From: Musa acuminata AAA Group
Taxonomy: Eukaryota > Streptophyta > Magnoliopsida > Zingiberales > Musaceae
Assembly: GCF_036884655.1 (NCBI RefSeq)
Contig: NC_088335.1
Location: 43,019,501 to 43,083,500 of the forward strand
Reading direction: 5' to 3'
DNA length: 64,000 bases
Below the pieces are notes generated by a model that saw only the letters and a program-made list of their open reading frames with translations, was not told the origin of the DNA and ran no database searches. Below are positions 50,291 to 63,100 of this stretch, in pieces. The first letter of the stretch is position 1. The number at the start of each line of letters is the position of its first letter. A program made the translations under genes and the position numbers.

Positions 50291-53200
50291 TCAACGCCAA
50301 AAATAGCCAAAGAAACGGGTTGACTATTATTCTCTTTCCACGTTATGTTGACTTCTTTTTACCATTCATGGAACGAAAAGACAGCGGTCTTTTTTGTCCA
50401 CTTCAGTGTATATATAAATAAATATATATAATAATATCTAATATTTTACTAAATGACAACCTTATACATCAACAACCATAAATAATAACCTTATAATTTA
50501 TTAAAATTTTACAGGATAACAAAAATAAATTATCACATATAAATCAATATGCAACAATCAACACCCGAACATCGAGTATAATTTAGAGGGTGATCGATAA
50601 TTATTTATAGCACCTCATTTCTACATAAATGAAGCCAATATTTATAGGTCTTAATTGGTAATTGTTATTGACAATTTTCTAAAAAAATATACTATTTTGA
50701 TTCCTTAATTAAAAATTGCTACTTAGATAAGGTGGTCACATCTCGGATTGCTACATTTGCGATGCACCCATGACACACCCAACAAGTCCGGGTCGAGCCA
50801 ATCGCTTCCGGATCCAAACTATAATAACCCAATCACAATCCGAACCCGATAGGCTTGAGAATGCGGTCGAGTTGCATTGGCCCAAGCCCACACCTAAAAA
50901 AGGCCAGATTGGGCCAACAACATTCGAGCTCGATCCTGATCAGGTCGAGGTCGGCCCAACAACACCTAAGGCTGACCAACCAATGACGGGCCAACACCTC
51001 ACTACAGCCCTTTTAAAGCGTTATTGTGGCTCTATATATATAACTAATTAGTAGTTAAACCTCTTTAATATTTCGATCTTTAAATTTAAAAATTTATATT
51101 AAAATTTTTATAATGATGAAAATAAAATATTTTACTCCACTTATCCTAACGTTGTTGATTTTAACAATAGAAGATACAATACACGACAACACGTGCATGA
51201 ATGATACAAAATGATAAACAAAAGGATAATTTAAATGATGATGATGAACAATAATACTATGGGTGGTTATAGTCGATGAGAATGACACGATAGTTGATTT
51301 TATCGACATTGATCCGAACATCGATGATAAGAAAAAAAATGAGGTAAAATAATAAGGCATGTGCGTCAATGCCAAAATGATAAAGAGAAGGGAGGTGAGA
51401 TATTGGATAGTGCGCATATTGCTCCGTATTCTCTTTCTCCTCCGATATCGTTCTACATCTACGTTGACATCGATAGAGGTGACAAGTAAGACATCGGAGT
51501 CATGCAGTAATTTATTCTTGGGTGTGTTGATCGTGTTATTCAAAATTTGTTAAATAAAGCCATGATTGAAGAATTTGTTTTGGAAAAATCGTTGAAACTT
51601 TCAGGAAGCAAATTTCTGAAATTGAGAGTTTCTTAAGATAAGGTGATGTATAGAACTTAAAATTCATGAAATTTTGATATGTTTATTAAGTGCAAGCCAT
51701 GTGCTGTTGGTAAAGCTGCCGCTGCCATGTGGCACTTCTTCTCGATGTGTACGTGGCACTAATCCTTTGCTCCTATGGTGGCTCCCACCAACTTTCTAAA
51801 AGAAACTGAGCCAATTGAAGCTGGAATCTGATGGTTGCACATTGGACATATATTTGAGATAAAATTTTCTGATTATTTATTTTAGATCTTTTACTTATAC
51901 TCATAAATAAATAATAATTTTTAAGAATTAAATACAAGATATGAAAATATAAATTTATGGTAGATATTATTGAGTGATTACATATATTTTTTTATTTTTT
52001 ATTTAGTCACGTGAATTAATCATTGAGAGATTATAGTTCTTCTCTTATCGATCGTATACGAAGGATAAAAATAGAGTAAAAGACGAATATAGTTCTCTTT
52101 GTAGATCGATATTATTATAATTTTTCGATGCAAAGATGATGTCTCTACTGATATATTATTATTTAATTTTAATCTTAAATTTAATTTTTTTTTTAAATAT
52201 TATATTAATATTTTTTTTTATATATATACTTACATAAAAAAAAAAGTGAGCTAACTTCCCACGAAGCTGGAATTACATTATGATGGTTAGTGCATAGTGG
52301 ACGTAACTGTGAGATCGATTAGAGAAAACTTAGTGATTGATGGGATGCAAAGCAATGAATAATGATCGTTGGAAAGAGATGAATTCTATCATTCTGTGCC
52401 ATAAGACAGCGCAGCGTCAGTCTTCTTTCGTTGGGTTTGCAGAGTGTGGAGTAGCTTGTGCGGCTGCAACCGGTGGATAGGGACCAGACAAAAGGCAGCC
52501 TTTGGTTTGTCTCATCGGTGATAGGCGATGAACCCGCGTCGCTTTATCCGACTCTCTCTGTCACTTCGAGCTCCCCACAAAGAAGTTTGGACCACGCCAC
52601 CAACCACTGTATCGGTGGCGTCCACGGCGTTCGGAGTGCCTTTCCGAGCGTGTTCTTCAGGAAGTGACATTTTGGGCATCATCCAATCCTTGTAAGGTTT
52701 TATCTTCACTGGCCCAATAATAAAAAAGACACTCTACTTTGTCCCTTTCATTAAAAACTGCTTTCTGGAATAGGTTAACATTGAGATAGGATCTAAAGAA
52801 TGATTTATTGGACCAATTATATCATTGCATATTGATTTCTTTTCGTTTTAATTTGAGGTGAGGTGGATGATCTTATCGACTCAATTTTTAAATAGATTTA
52901 TTGTCCTCTCCAATCTTATCAATTTCATAAAAATGACGATATTATGAGATTCAATTTGCTTGGTGGTGTTTGTCTTTAAATCAGAAAAAAAAATCCTCCC
53001 AAATATTAGCAAAATAAAAAAATAAAGAAGTAAGTTTTTTTTGCTGTGATAAATTTTATATTGGATGTATTGATAATTTCTAGATAATATCTAATAGCAA
53101 AATTATGTAAGAATCGCATCTTATTTACATACATATATTCATGTACGTATGCATGTGGATTAATTATATATTATCTTTTATAATTAGTTATATTTAGTAT

Positions 53201-54825
53201 TTTAATTATTATATTTTTTAAAATTATATTGGGATCCATATACTCACGAAAGTATAACATTAAGATCCTTATACAAGATTAAAAATATAATTTAATAAGA
53301 TTAAAAAAAATATTGTTAGAGCAATGAGTTAAATATTTCACTTTCTTAAGTATATGAATCTCAATATAATTTTTGAAAGTATAGACACCATAATACCAAA
53401 GATAATTAATTACAAAGAGTAATATATAATTAGCTTATATGCATGCATACGAAGATGAATTATCATTTAGATTTCTATCTTTGATTACTTATTTTCTTGT
53501 TTCTCTTTGATAAGGGTAAAATTTGGAACACATAATTAGAAAAAAAAAAAAAAAGAAGAGTTTTCTTTTGAGAGAACCTCCTATTTTGATTTATAGGTTA
53601 AATTTACTTACAAAGATTAAAAAAAAGCAGATAAAGGAACACTATTTTTTTTTACAAATACATAAATCATGAAATTGAGATAATCAGTAGAAAAAAAATT
53701 TCATATTTTTTGTATTGAAAATTATATTCCATTTGTTATTATGTTTTATGATAATTATACCAACTACACCTCATTATCTTTTAAAAGAATTAATATTTTG
53801 CTCATCTCACTTGCTGATGTGTTGACAACTCAGTATCAAATTGCACATCGATTATAAAACATTATATTGGTCATAAACAAAAAGAAAAACAATCAAATCA
53901 CTGTTGAAACAAGTTCAAATATTTGTATATAGTTAATCAGTTCCTTCTAAACAATAATATCTGATTTGTCAAATAATTAAACCTATGCGACTCACTTAAG
54001 TTGTTTGAACATGTTTTTAAATTAAATTTGAATAAATCTAAAATAGATTTAGTAGGTAAAATTAATGGATATGTAGTTTTAGTCATTCCTATATATAAAT
54101 TATAAATATATATATAATTTAGAATAATATAAATGCCTTGTTGACATGGAGCCAATAAAATAAAGGGGCAAGTGTTAAGATATATCAAATATATTATGTT
54201 CAATGTTGCTACGTGTTTCCTCGTTGAGCAGTCGAAGAAGATGGTAGCAGCACATTTCACCTCCCTTCAAGGAGGATGTTTTCTTTAAAGAACAACATTT
54301 TTGACAGCTAATTTTTTATTAGCTTACGGTATGAAAAAGGAAAAAACAAAAAAGTTTTGAGGAACTGAGTCTTCTATTTTGGTCTTTTTGACTCTGTTTT
54401 TATCCCTAATCACTACTACATATTGATTGCATTTCTGATTTCGAGTTTTTTTTTTATATAATATTGGACATGATTTTATTTTTTAAATAGTGAAAGTAAA
54501 ATTATTCACGTTCAATCAAAATTTGACACATTACATCTTAATCAATAAAAAAATATATTATTTTTAAATTTTTTTCATCATATTGAATATGATTTTATGA
54601 TGGAGTTTTTAAATAGTGTTATTCGCATTCAATAAATAGTGTTATTTGTTAAATATAAAATATTTAAAAACATATTCATCATACACTATAAATTATTTCT
54701 CGAGCTAGTAGGTACGAGAAATTGATTAGAAAATATCAATAAGAGGGCAAACCTTATTACTCTTGCTTTCAGATCTAACTTTATGGTTAGAATGAATGTA
54801 TACAATAGTGTCTCGTATTGGTGTT

Positions 54826-55070
54826 TCGAGATGACTCAGTATGATATGATACTGACGTACCGAGCGGTACACCAGAACGTACCGAACGATACACTAGGGT
54901 TTATCGAGCTATTTCCTTTTACTGTACCATCGTAACACTACTATAGTGTACCACTATAGCACTGTAGCATGATCCGTCCAGTAAACAAGTGGTCCACATA
55001 CCAATATATCATCGGACCAATACATATTGTCCCGTACCGAATAGTACCATTCAAAATTACAGGTTAGAAT
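54826..55070. mobile_element. GGTACC-family remnant
   Basis: Contains TGACGTACCGAGCGGTACAC, AACGTACCGAACGATACAC and CCCGTACCGAATAGTACC in a 245-bp stretch inside AT-rich DNA, similar to the MITEs in DCL4 introns but heavily decayed. No target duplication is visible. Confidence 0.45.
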
Positions 55071-55084
55071 ACCATCCGATGTAG

Positions 55085-55750
55085 ATTGACATTCATATCA
55101 AATTCTAAGGCTCTAATAGAATTATAACAGAATTTTGTACAGGTATTTTAACAGAATTATCATATATATAATTGAACATAATTTTATAAAAAAATATTTT
55201 TTATTTATTTATTAAAGAATAAAAAAAATGATCAACACCATTTGATTGAATAGTTATTTAAAAAATATTTAATTGAACATAATTTTATAAAATTATTTTA
55301 TTTATTTATTTAAAAAAAATAAAAAAATGATCAACACCATTTCATTGAATAGTTACCTCAAACTCTTTCTTGTTTGAAGAAAGAGTTTTGAGTTAACTAT
55401 TTGGTAAAATATAAAATATTTTACCAAATATAGTGTTATTTACATTCAATAAAAGTTTGATAAAATATAAAATATTCAAAAAATATTCATCAGACTCTAT
55501 AATATTTCTATCAAACATTATGACTCTCACTTTGTGATGGTATCCCATAAATTGACATTCATATCAAATTCTCATGTCTGGAGGCTCTAAATATAAGTCA
55601 ACCCCAACCAACTAGTAAAACTATTTTGACGAAATTATCACATATAAAATTAAACATAATTTTATAAAAATATTTATATTTATTTATTTAAATAAAAATA
55701 AAAAAATGATCAACATCATTTGATTGAATAGTTGTCTCAACTCTCTTTAT
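55085..55750. repeat. Local duplication of about 100-bp AT-rich units
   Basis: The block TTGAACATAATTTTATAAAA plus ATGATCAACACCATTTGATTG occurs three times (about 55165-55260, 55268-55365 and 55642-55735). ATTCATATCAAATTCT precedes the first and third copies (about 55093 and 55557), so a unit of about 460 bp was also duplicated. Confidence 0.75.
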
Positions 55751-56729
55751 TGTTCGAAGAAACCATCCCCTATTTTTCATGAAAACAGAATCAAATGAGT
55801 CAGGTGATTAGACATTCCAAACCATCGACATCTTCCCCTAAAGTTATATAATATATATTTAAACCTTAAAAAAATTAGCATAATATATGACCAGCAATTA
55901 AGAAATTCTCCATCATGGTGATCGGTGACGGCTTTGAATTTTAAAAATAATAATATAAAAATAATTGTCATAATAAAGTTTAAAAAGTGTATTATCTTCG
56001 ACTAGAATTTAAGTATCTATGCTTAGTAAAATGACCATCAACTAAGGAAAATATATAAACTCACATATATACATATATACGTAAGTTGTTCTATTTTACA
56101 AAGATAAAATGAAATCAAATAATTTGAAGGGATGCATATATATATATAATTTTATTTTTACACAATTATAATCACTTTTGATAATTTTTTATGGTCATTC
56201 CAACAAAAATAAGAAAGAAAAAAGCTTTTAAACAAAAATACAGAAATAATTAAATTAACTTGAGAGCACCTTTTCTTTGGTCCACTATTTTGATGCAAAC
56301 TTATTCTTGGAGAGTGATAATTGAACTTACTGTAGCAGATTCCATTAGCATCTTTTAATCACCTGTCTTACCACATAAAATGTTCTTCCCATCTGCAATG
56401 GTATTAGATTCCTCTTCACCCTCTTCTCCTCCTCCCTGATTTATTATTTTTCACTTGACCCAAAAAAAAAAGAAGATTTTTTTCCATTTTGTGATTGAAA
56501 TCCATGCCATTACTGCCACAATAGCTTTTAGATTATTTTTCCTTCACTCTCCTGTGGGGAGTCCAAAATATATGAGAAATTATTTATCAAGCAGATGATG
56601 ATGATTCTCTACTTGATAATTTAAAAGGGAATTTAATTAATTAGTAATAATTATTCTTGTTGTATTTATTTGTTTATTTCTTATTATAACCTCAGTCTCC
56701 TCTCAGTTACAGAAACGAAAAGGTGCTTA

Positions 56730-57117
56730 CTGTAAGGTGCGGGCGACCTGACGCTTAACGTACGCGGATAAGCGTATCGCCGTTGGATTCTTATATGTCA
56801 CGAATCTTAGAGCCAAACACCGCCGGAGGATGCGAACGGCACACGAATCTTCAAGCCGAAAGGCTGATCTCCAATGCTGTGTTGTCTCCGATGACCACCG
56901 GCTGATTCCCAAGAGCGACGAACCTCGAATCGTCGTCGTTGATTCTGATGGTTTGCTTATCTCGAAGCAACGGTGTTCATATCCAACGGTCAAGAATGTT
57001 GTTCGCACGACCCCATTCGTGCGGTCTGGTCACGCCGTGTCGTTCTGGGGGACGCTTCTCTTCCCCGTGTCTCTCGCTTCTTTCTTACATCGCCGCACAT
57101 ATATTGATTGCCTCCAC

Positions 57118-57151
<34 letters not shown>

Positions 57152-57199
57152 CTCCTCCTCCCTCTCCTTGTTGTCTCGTCTCTTCTTGTCAGTTCGATC
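56730..57199 (+). promoter_or_regulatory. SPS promoter and 5' UTR
   Basis: GC content rises sharply before the SPS start. A weak TATA-like CATATATTG lies at about 57098-57106. A (GA)n tract (57120-57148) and a CT-rich leader precede the ATG at 57200. The short ORFs across this region are not credible proteins. TATA use and start site are inferred. Confidence 0.4.
57120..57148. repeat. (GA)n microsatellite in the SPS leader
   Basis: About 14 GA dinucleotides 52 bases upstream of the SPS start codon. Confidence 0.9.
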
Positions 57200-60100
57200 A
57201 TGGCGGGGAACGATTGGATCAACAGCTATCTGGAGGCGATCCTGGACGCCGGGCCCTCCATCGACGCGGCCAAGTCCTCGCTCTTGCTGAGGGAGAGGGG
57301 CCGGTTCAGCCCCGCCCGCTACTTCGTGGAGGAGGTCATCACCGGCTACGACGAGACTGATCTCTACAAGACCTGGGTTCGGGTACTCGTCACTGCCCAT
57401 ACTTCGTTTATCGTCTCAGTTCTCTGTTGTCGGGAGGATGAAATGCTCTCGTTCTTGGGTTTCTCATAAAATCTGTGTTTTTGGGGGTGATTTGATGTGG
57501 ATAGGCTGCGGCGATGAGGAGCCCGCAAGAGAGGAACACGAGGCTGGAGAACATGTGCTGGAGGATTTGGAATTTGGCCCGCAAGAAGAAGCAGGTGTGT
57601 TTTCTTTTCCCCGCATCTGCTCTCTCTCTCTCTCTATGATTTTTTGAAGTTGATGTCGGCTTTCTTTCTCTGTCCATCTTTTCGTAAAATGAGTTCAGCG
57701 AAGTATCTTTTTTTTTTTAATATGAAGATAGCAATTTAAGATCTGAATTATGTACCATTTCATGACCTTTTTTTGGATCTAATTGGTCATTCTGTTTAAT
57801 TAGTTGATCTTATCCTTCAACTCGGAAAGTTTTGTTTTTTTGGCTTTAATCTGCCAAAAAGGAGTTTGATTGTGCTTCTAAATAAGTTTCTTGTGCCATC
57901 CACTTGTGTTATCAAGGCCATGGAATCCGTGTAGATGGACTTTTTGTTCTTTTGTCTTCTTTGAGTGATTTGCTAGAACATTGTCGCAGTAGTTAGCACG
58001 ATGTAGCATCGTTTTGATGGGATTTTATGTTGTTTAAAAATGGTTACGTTGTTGCATAAAAAGGTAAATTCCAGGGGGAAAAACATCAAGTGAAACAATT
58101 ACAGGCATCCTTAATTAATGATGTTACGAGATCCATATCATTTAACTGCATTGGAGATGTTAGGTGCAGGGGTAGTGACAACTCTAGTTTATAGAGTATC
58201 TTGGTCAATAGCATTATATTTGCTCATTTATGTTTTTATGGATCAATGAGGTCTGCCTTACCAACGAGTACGAGAAAGGCCTTCTGCTAGTTTGTCATGG
58301 GAAAATATTCAGATGATATTCTTTATCTTTGAACGCCACCTATCTGAATCACTGTTCTTCCTGGTAATGAGAAATGGGACAAATTTGCAGACAGTATCCC
58401 CTACTTTTTTCTTTCTTGGTGTTGTGGGCAGTTGCACATATTTATTTCTCCTTTTCTTGCCTGTTGTTTGGTCTTGTATCATGGAGGCTTTTCATTCTTT
58501 CTCCAAGGTCATTGCTTTATCTGGTTTGAGCTTATAGTGGTACTTATTTACTCGGTAGAGTTTGCACCGTCTGAATGTCGAAAGAAGAGAAGCATCAAAA
58601 GGATGAAAGAGAGTTATGTTATACACCCTGACAAATTGCTAAATTGATATGTGATGATCCTGGATAAAACTACTTCTATTTTGTTCATTGTCTTCAGTGA
58701 TCTATTTAAATTATTTGTATCTGGATGCAACAGGATTATGTCAAACCTTTTTATTCATGAAATTAAACATTCATGGAGCCATGAAATTTAATAACCAATA
58801 GTTCAAGAGAATTGAATTCCACCTTTGCCAAGTAGGTTAAAATCTAGGCAAGGAAGCTGAATATCAATTAATTTTTCACCTGAAAAATATCATACCTCAC
58901 AAGTTAGGAAAGAGTGAACACATAAATGCAAGTCAACTTGGTGAAATATCTAGGAACAAAGCTTACTCAAACTCAAGTGTATGATTGTCTATCGAGTAGT
59001 TTTAAGATAACTACACCAAGGTATTGGTTTTTCTTAAAGCTTTGGACCCATGTTAATTGAACATAATTTATTTTAAAAGATTATAAATAATTATAACATG
59101 ACATAGATGTACTATTCACAGGAGATGTCTAAGGGGTACATCTTTATTGGTTACAACACTTGTAATAATGATTGGGGTAATAATGATTGTGGTTTTAGTG
59201 TATAAAACTTAGTTGCTGGGTATAGAACTGTATATTATTTATAGGCAGATTATTAATATAGGGAATAAGTTGTCATACACGTTTTCTATCTTCTTCTGTT
59301 TAACATTATTGGAAAAGAGTAAGAAACAAGTGGCTTGTATTCATGACCACTTAATACTGGAACACCCTTTAGCTTCCTCTAAAAATGACAGAAACTTGTC
59401 TGTAATGGTTTTTAGTGTAAATGAATGAAATTTATGGTCCTGTGATTTTAATTTATTTTGTAGATATTGTTCATGCTTGTTTGTGTTCTGGTCCTTTGAT
59501 GTTTCATTTTGGCCTTCAAGTGCAGATTGAGGGAGAGGAAGCTCAACGTTTATCTAAGCGTCGTCTTGAACGTGAGAAAGCTCGCCGTGATGCAACTGCT
59601 GATATGTCTGAAGACCTCTCTGAAGGAGAGAAAGGCGAGGCTATTGGTGATCTATCTGTTCATGGTGACAGCACAAGAGGCAGAATGCCAAGGATCAGTT
59701 CAGTTGATGCTATTGAGGCTTTGACTAGTCAATTCAAGGATAAAAAACTATATATAGTATTGATAAGGTATGGATAAACTGTACCAAGTGTGCAGGCTAA
59801 GACATCTATTTGACTGTTCTATAAGTTTTTTTCATACTGTTGCTATCTTCCAATATCTTCTAATCTGCTGTTTGTGAATGCATTTGAAAAATATAATCGA
59901 TGATTTTTGGATCCTTGATGTTCTCTGTATAAATGATCTTTAGCCCTTTGCACTTTCTGTGCTGTGGATGTCATCATGATGGCGTCGTCAATGAGAATTT
60001 TTTTGTGGTAAGTGGAGCATAGGTAATTACATATGTTACTTCAAGCCCTGATCAACATTTTGGAAGCTAAAGACCAGATAATTCATTTTCATGATGGTTA

Positions 60101-63100
60101 TAAGAAGCATGCATTACACACAAGTGAAGAACTTCAATTTTCTGTTTTTTCTTTTTCTTACAAAATTATATGAATAGCACACACAATCCTTGTTTTTACT
60201 AACCTCGTACCAAATTAGCAAATGTGGAACCTTGCTTTGAGGGCCAGTCCCCAGTGAAAAATTGCATATATTTCTTTCTCTTTCTTACTTTCTTGGTTTT
60301 CGGTAAGGTAGCATTCAGGTGTGTTTTCTATGCGTCAAGTGATTAAAAATAAGAAAGAACTGTTTTCATCAGTTGTTTACTAACTGCAAATAATAGCAGT
60401 CAACAAATGTTCATTTAAAATTTTAAATCATAATTTCAAATTTAAATTGTTGACCTGGTCCTCAATATCACAATGTATGTTTGGAAAAACATCATATTAA
60501 ATATTGTTAGATGATATATCAAATAAAAATGTTATAATATTTTATTTGTAAGTAAAAAATTATGGTTTAGTTATATTTTGTATTATGCCTCATAAATATT
60601 TTGTTTCTGATTTTTTAGAGAATATGTAATAGTTTTTGATAAATTTCAACTAACGGATCATGGGCACATTCGACTAAATAGTTCATGAGAAATGGTTATG
60701 TTTCATTCATAGATCGTGTAAACAAAAACAATGTTGTCATGTGCATGCATTTTATCTTTTCTCCAGGTCATAAAATTATTAGTATCAAAAGTTGCAGATT
60801 TTGTGTAACCAGGTTATCCTAAATGTCAGTGGGCTACCCTTGTACAGGAATTGGCTCTATTAGTATTTGCTTGACTAGCTAAAGCAGTCATATGGGTTGA
60901 AATGAAGAGTGGTCTGACAAAATTTTGAGCATAAGAAAGGCCTCACAAGATTATGATAGAAGAATATTGTTTTCCACTTTTAGACTTACTTTTGATAGGC
61001 TGATGATATTCTGAATCTGTGCAATGGAAAAGAATTTACTTTATAAAATTTTTAAGCAATTACTCAAATGGGTTGGAATGAAGAGAATACTGATAGTATT
61101 TTGGATGTAAAGAAGCGTGTGTGTCCTTTTTACTTGTAGTCAGTGATTTAAAAAGCGCTAGGCGCCAAAAGGCGTCAAGGTCCACAAACGCCCGAGGCGC
61201 TAGGTGCTCGCCCAGGCGCTCGCCCGAGCGAAGCGAGACGCTAAAATATAAAAATATATAATATAATTAATAATTTTAAATAAATAAAAATTAACAACAT
61301 TAAAATCAAAATAATATATTATTAATCTATTAACAGAAAATTAATCATTTCAAAATTCAAATAAACTTAATATTAAGAGTATACTGAGCCTGATGGAGAA
61401 ACGAGGAAGCAGCGGCGAGCGGCGGCAGCAGCAACGGCGAGCGGCGGCAGCGGTAGCAGCAGCAACGGCGAGCGGCGGCAGCAGCAGCAGCAGCGGCAGC
61501 GTGATAGGGAAAGGGAGCGGGAGCGGAAGGTGCGAGCAGCGGGAGGCCTCGAGGGAGGCGCGAGCAGCGGGAAGGCTCGCAGGAGGCGCGAGCAGCGGGA
61601 GGGCTCGAGGGAGGCGCGAGCAGCGGGAAGGCTCGCGGGAGGGCTCGCAGGAGACACGAGCGGCGGGAGGGCTCGCAGGAGGCGCGAGCAACGAGAGGGC
61701 TCGCGGGAGGCGCGAGCAGCGACAGCGGCGAGCAGCGGCAGCGGGAGCAGCGGCAGCGAGCGACGAGATCGCGATCGGGATCGGGATCGAGAGCGGCAGC
61801 GGCAGCAGGTTAGTGTTGGGTTAGGGTTAGGGTTAGGGTTGGGGTTATATCGGTTTAGTTGGTTCGATTGAACCAACTAACAACCGAACCAGGGCCGAAC
61901 CAGACCTAAAATTCTGGTTCGGTCGCCTTGGTTTACCCAGGCGCTCGCCCGAAGCGCCCAGCGCCTGGGCTCGAGCGAGCGCCTAGGCGGCGCCTGTTTG
62001 AAGCGCGCCGCCTGGGACATTAGCGAGGCGCTCGGGCCTCGCCTCGCCTTGCCCGAGCGCCTAGGCGAGCGCCCGAGCGCCTTTTGCAATCACTGCTTGT
62101 AGTTTTACTAATATTTTGATTGCAATTTGAATCTACACTTCATAGATAGCTCATATATCTTACCAAATGCCAACAATGTCAATGATCCGAGAATAGATAA
62201 TGTGTGGGTATTTTGTGTTTGTTTCTATGCTTGATTGTCATTTTCTTGTTATTTCTGACAAAGATTCTTCAATATGCAGCATTCATGGTCTGATACGTGG
62301 TGAAGATATGGAGCTTGGTCGTGATTCTGATACTGGTGGTCAGGTATGTACAGCAATTGGCAAAAGGCTTTTATCTTAGTTTCTTTAATGATATCTTAGA
62401 GATCCTTGAAGTGAGATGAGTTATGATTTCCTATCAATTTTTAGACAGGAAGATGCAATGATGTTTCTTTTTCTGATACTAATATAATTTTGAAGTTTGA
62501 ACAAAATGTAGTCACTACAATGTTTGTGCTTGTTGGCTGCTGGCGTGCATCACATATTTACCGGATCATAATGTCCTTTGCATGGCATTGATGCCAAACT
62601 GTCTGATGACTAACTACATTATGATATGCAATAACTTTTTTAATGTTTGAAGCAATTCTTGTCAAAATAAATTTCTGAGTTTTCTGCATTTCAATCGATG
62701 GCTAGACTAGTTGCTGATCTGATATATGATGTGGTGTGTTAGGTCAAGTATGTTGTTGAACTTGCAAGGGCATTGGGTTCAATGCCTGGAGTATACAGGG
62801 TTGATTTGCTGACCAGACAGATATCAGCACCAGATGTTGATTGGAGCTATGGAGAACCAACAGAGATGTTAACTCCCAGAAGTTCGGACAGCTTTATGCA
62901 TGAGATGGGAGAGAGCAGTGGAGCTTATATCATCCGTATTCCATTTGGACCAAGAGATAAATATATTCCTAAAGAATTTCTCTGGCCACACATTCAAGAA
63001 TTTGTTGATGGTGCACTCGGCCATGTTTTGCAGATGTCAAAAGTTCTAGGCGAGCAAATTGGTAGTGGGCAGCCAATATGGCCTGTTGCTATTCATGGGC

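Larger units (their letters stand above)
50300..56720. other. Large AT-rich intergenic region between PHOX and SPS
   Basis: About 6.4 kb with no recognisable gene. It holds a GC-richer block at 50760-51010, a GC-rich 250-bp island at 52430-52680, a degenerate GGTACC-family remnant at about 54826-55070 and a local duplication at 55085-55750. A minus-strand ORF at 51094-51543 is hydrophobic AT-rich sequence without a family signature. Confidence 0.5.

Noticed and set aside
51094..51543. 149-codon minus-strand ORF
   Set aside because: Composition is AT-driven hydrophobic and His-rich with no motif, splice context or promoter. The opposite strand is also partly open.
56830..57469. Two 176-codon plus-strand ORFs upstream of and overlapping SPS exon 1
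   Set aside because: They run through the (GA)n leader and out of frame over exon 1. The SPS frame from 57200 explains the region.
61818..61847. Possible interstitial telomere or chromosome-end fusion
   Set aside because: Only about four hexamer copies of the non-plant type, fully inside a bounded transposable element.
61350..61876. Overlapping Arg/Ala/Ser-rich ORFs on both strands
   Set aside because: They are by-products of GC-rich tandem repeats inside a transposable element in the SPS intron.
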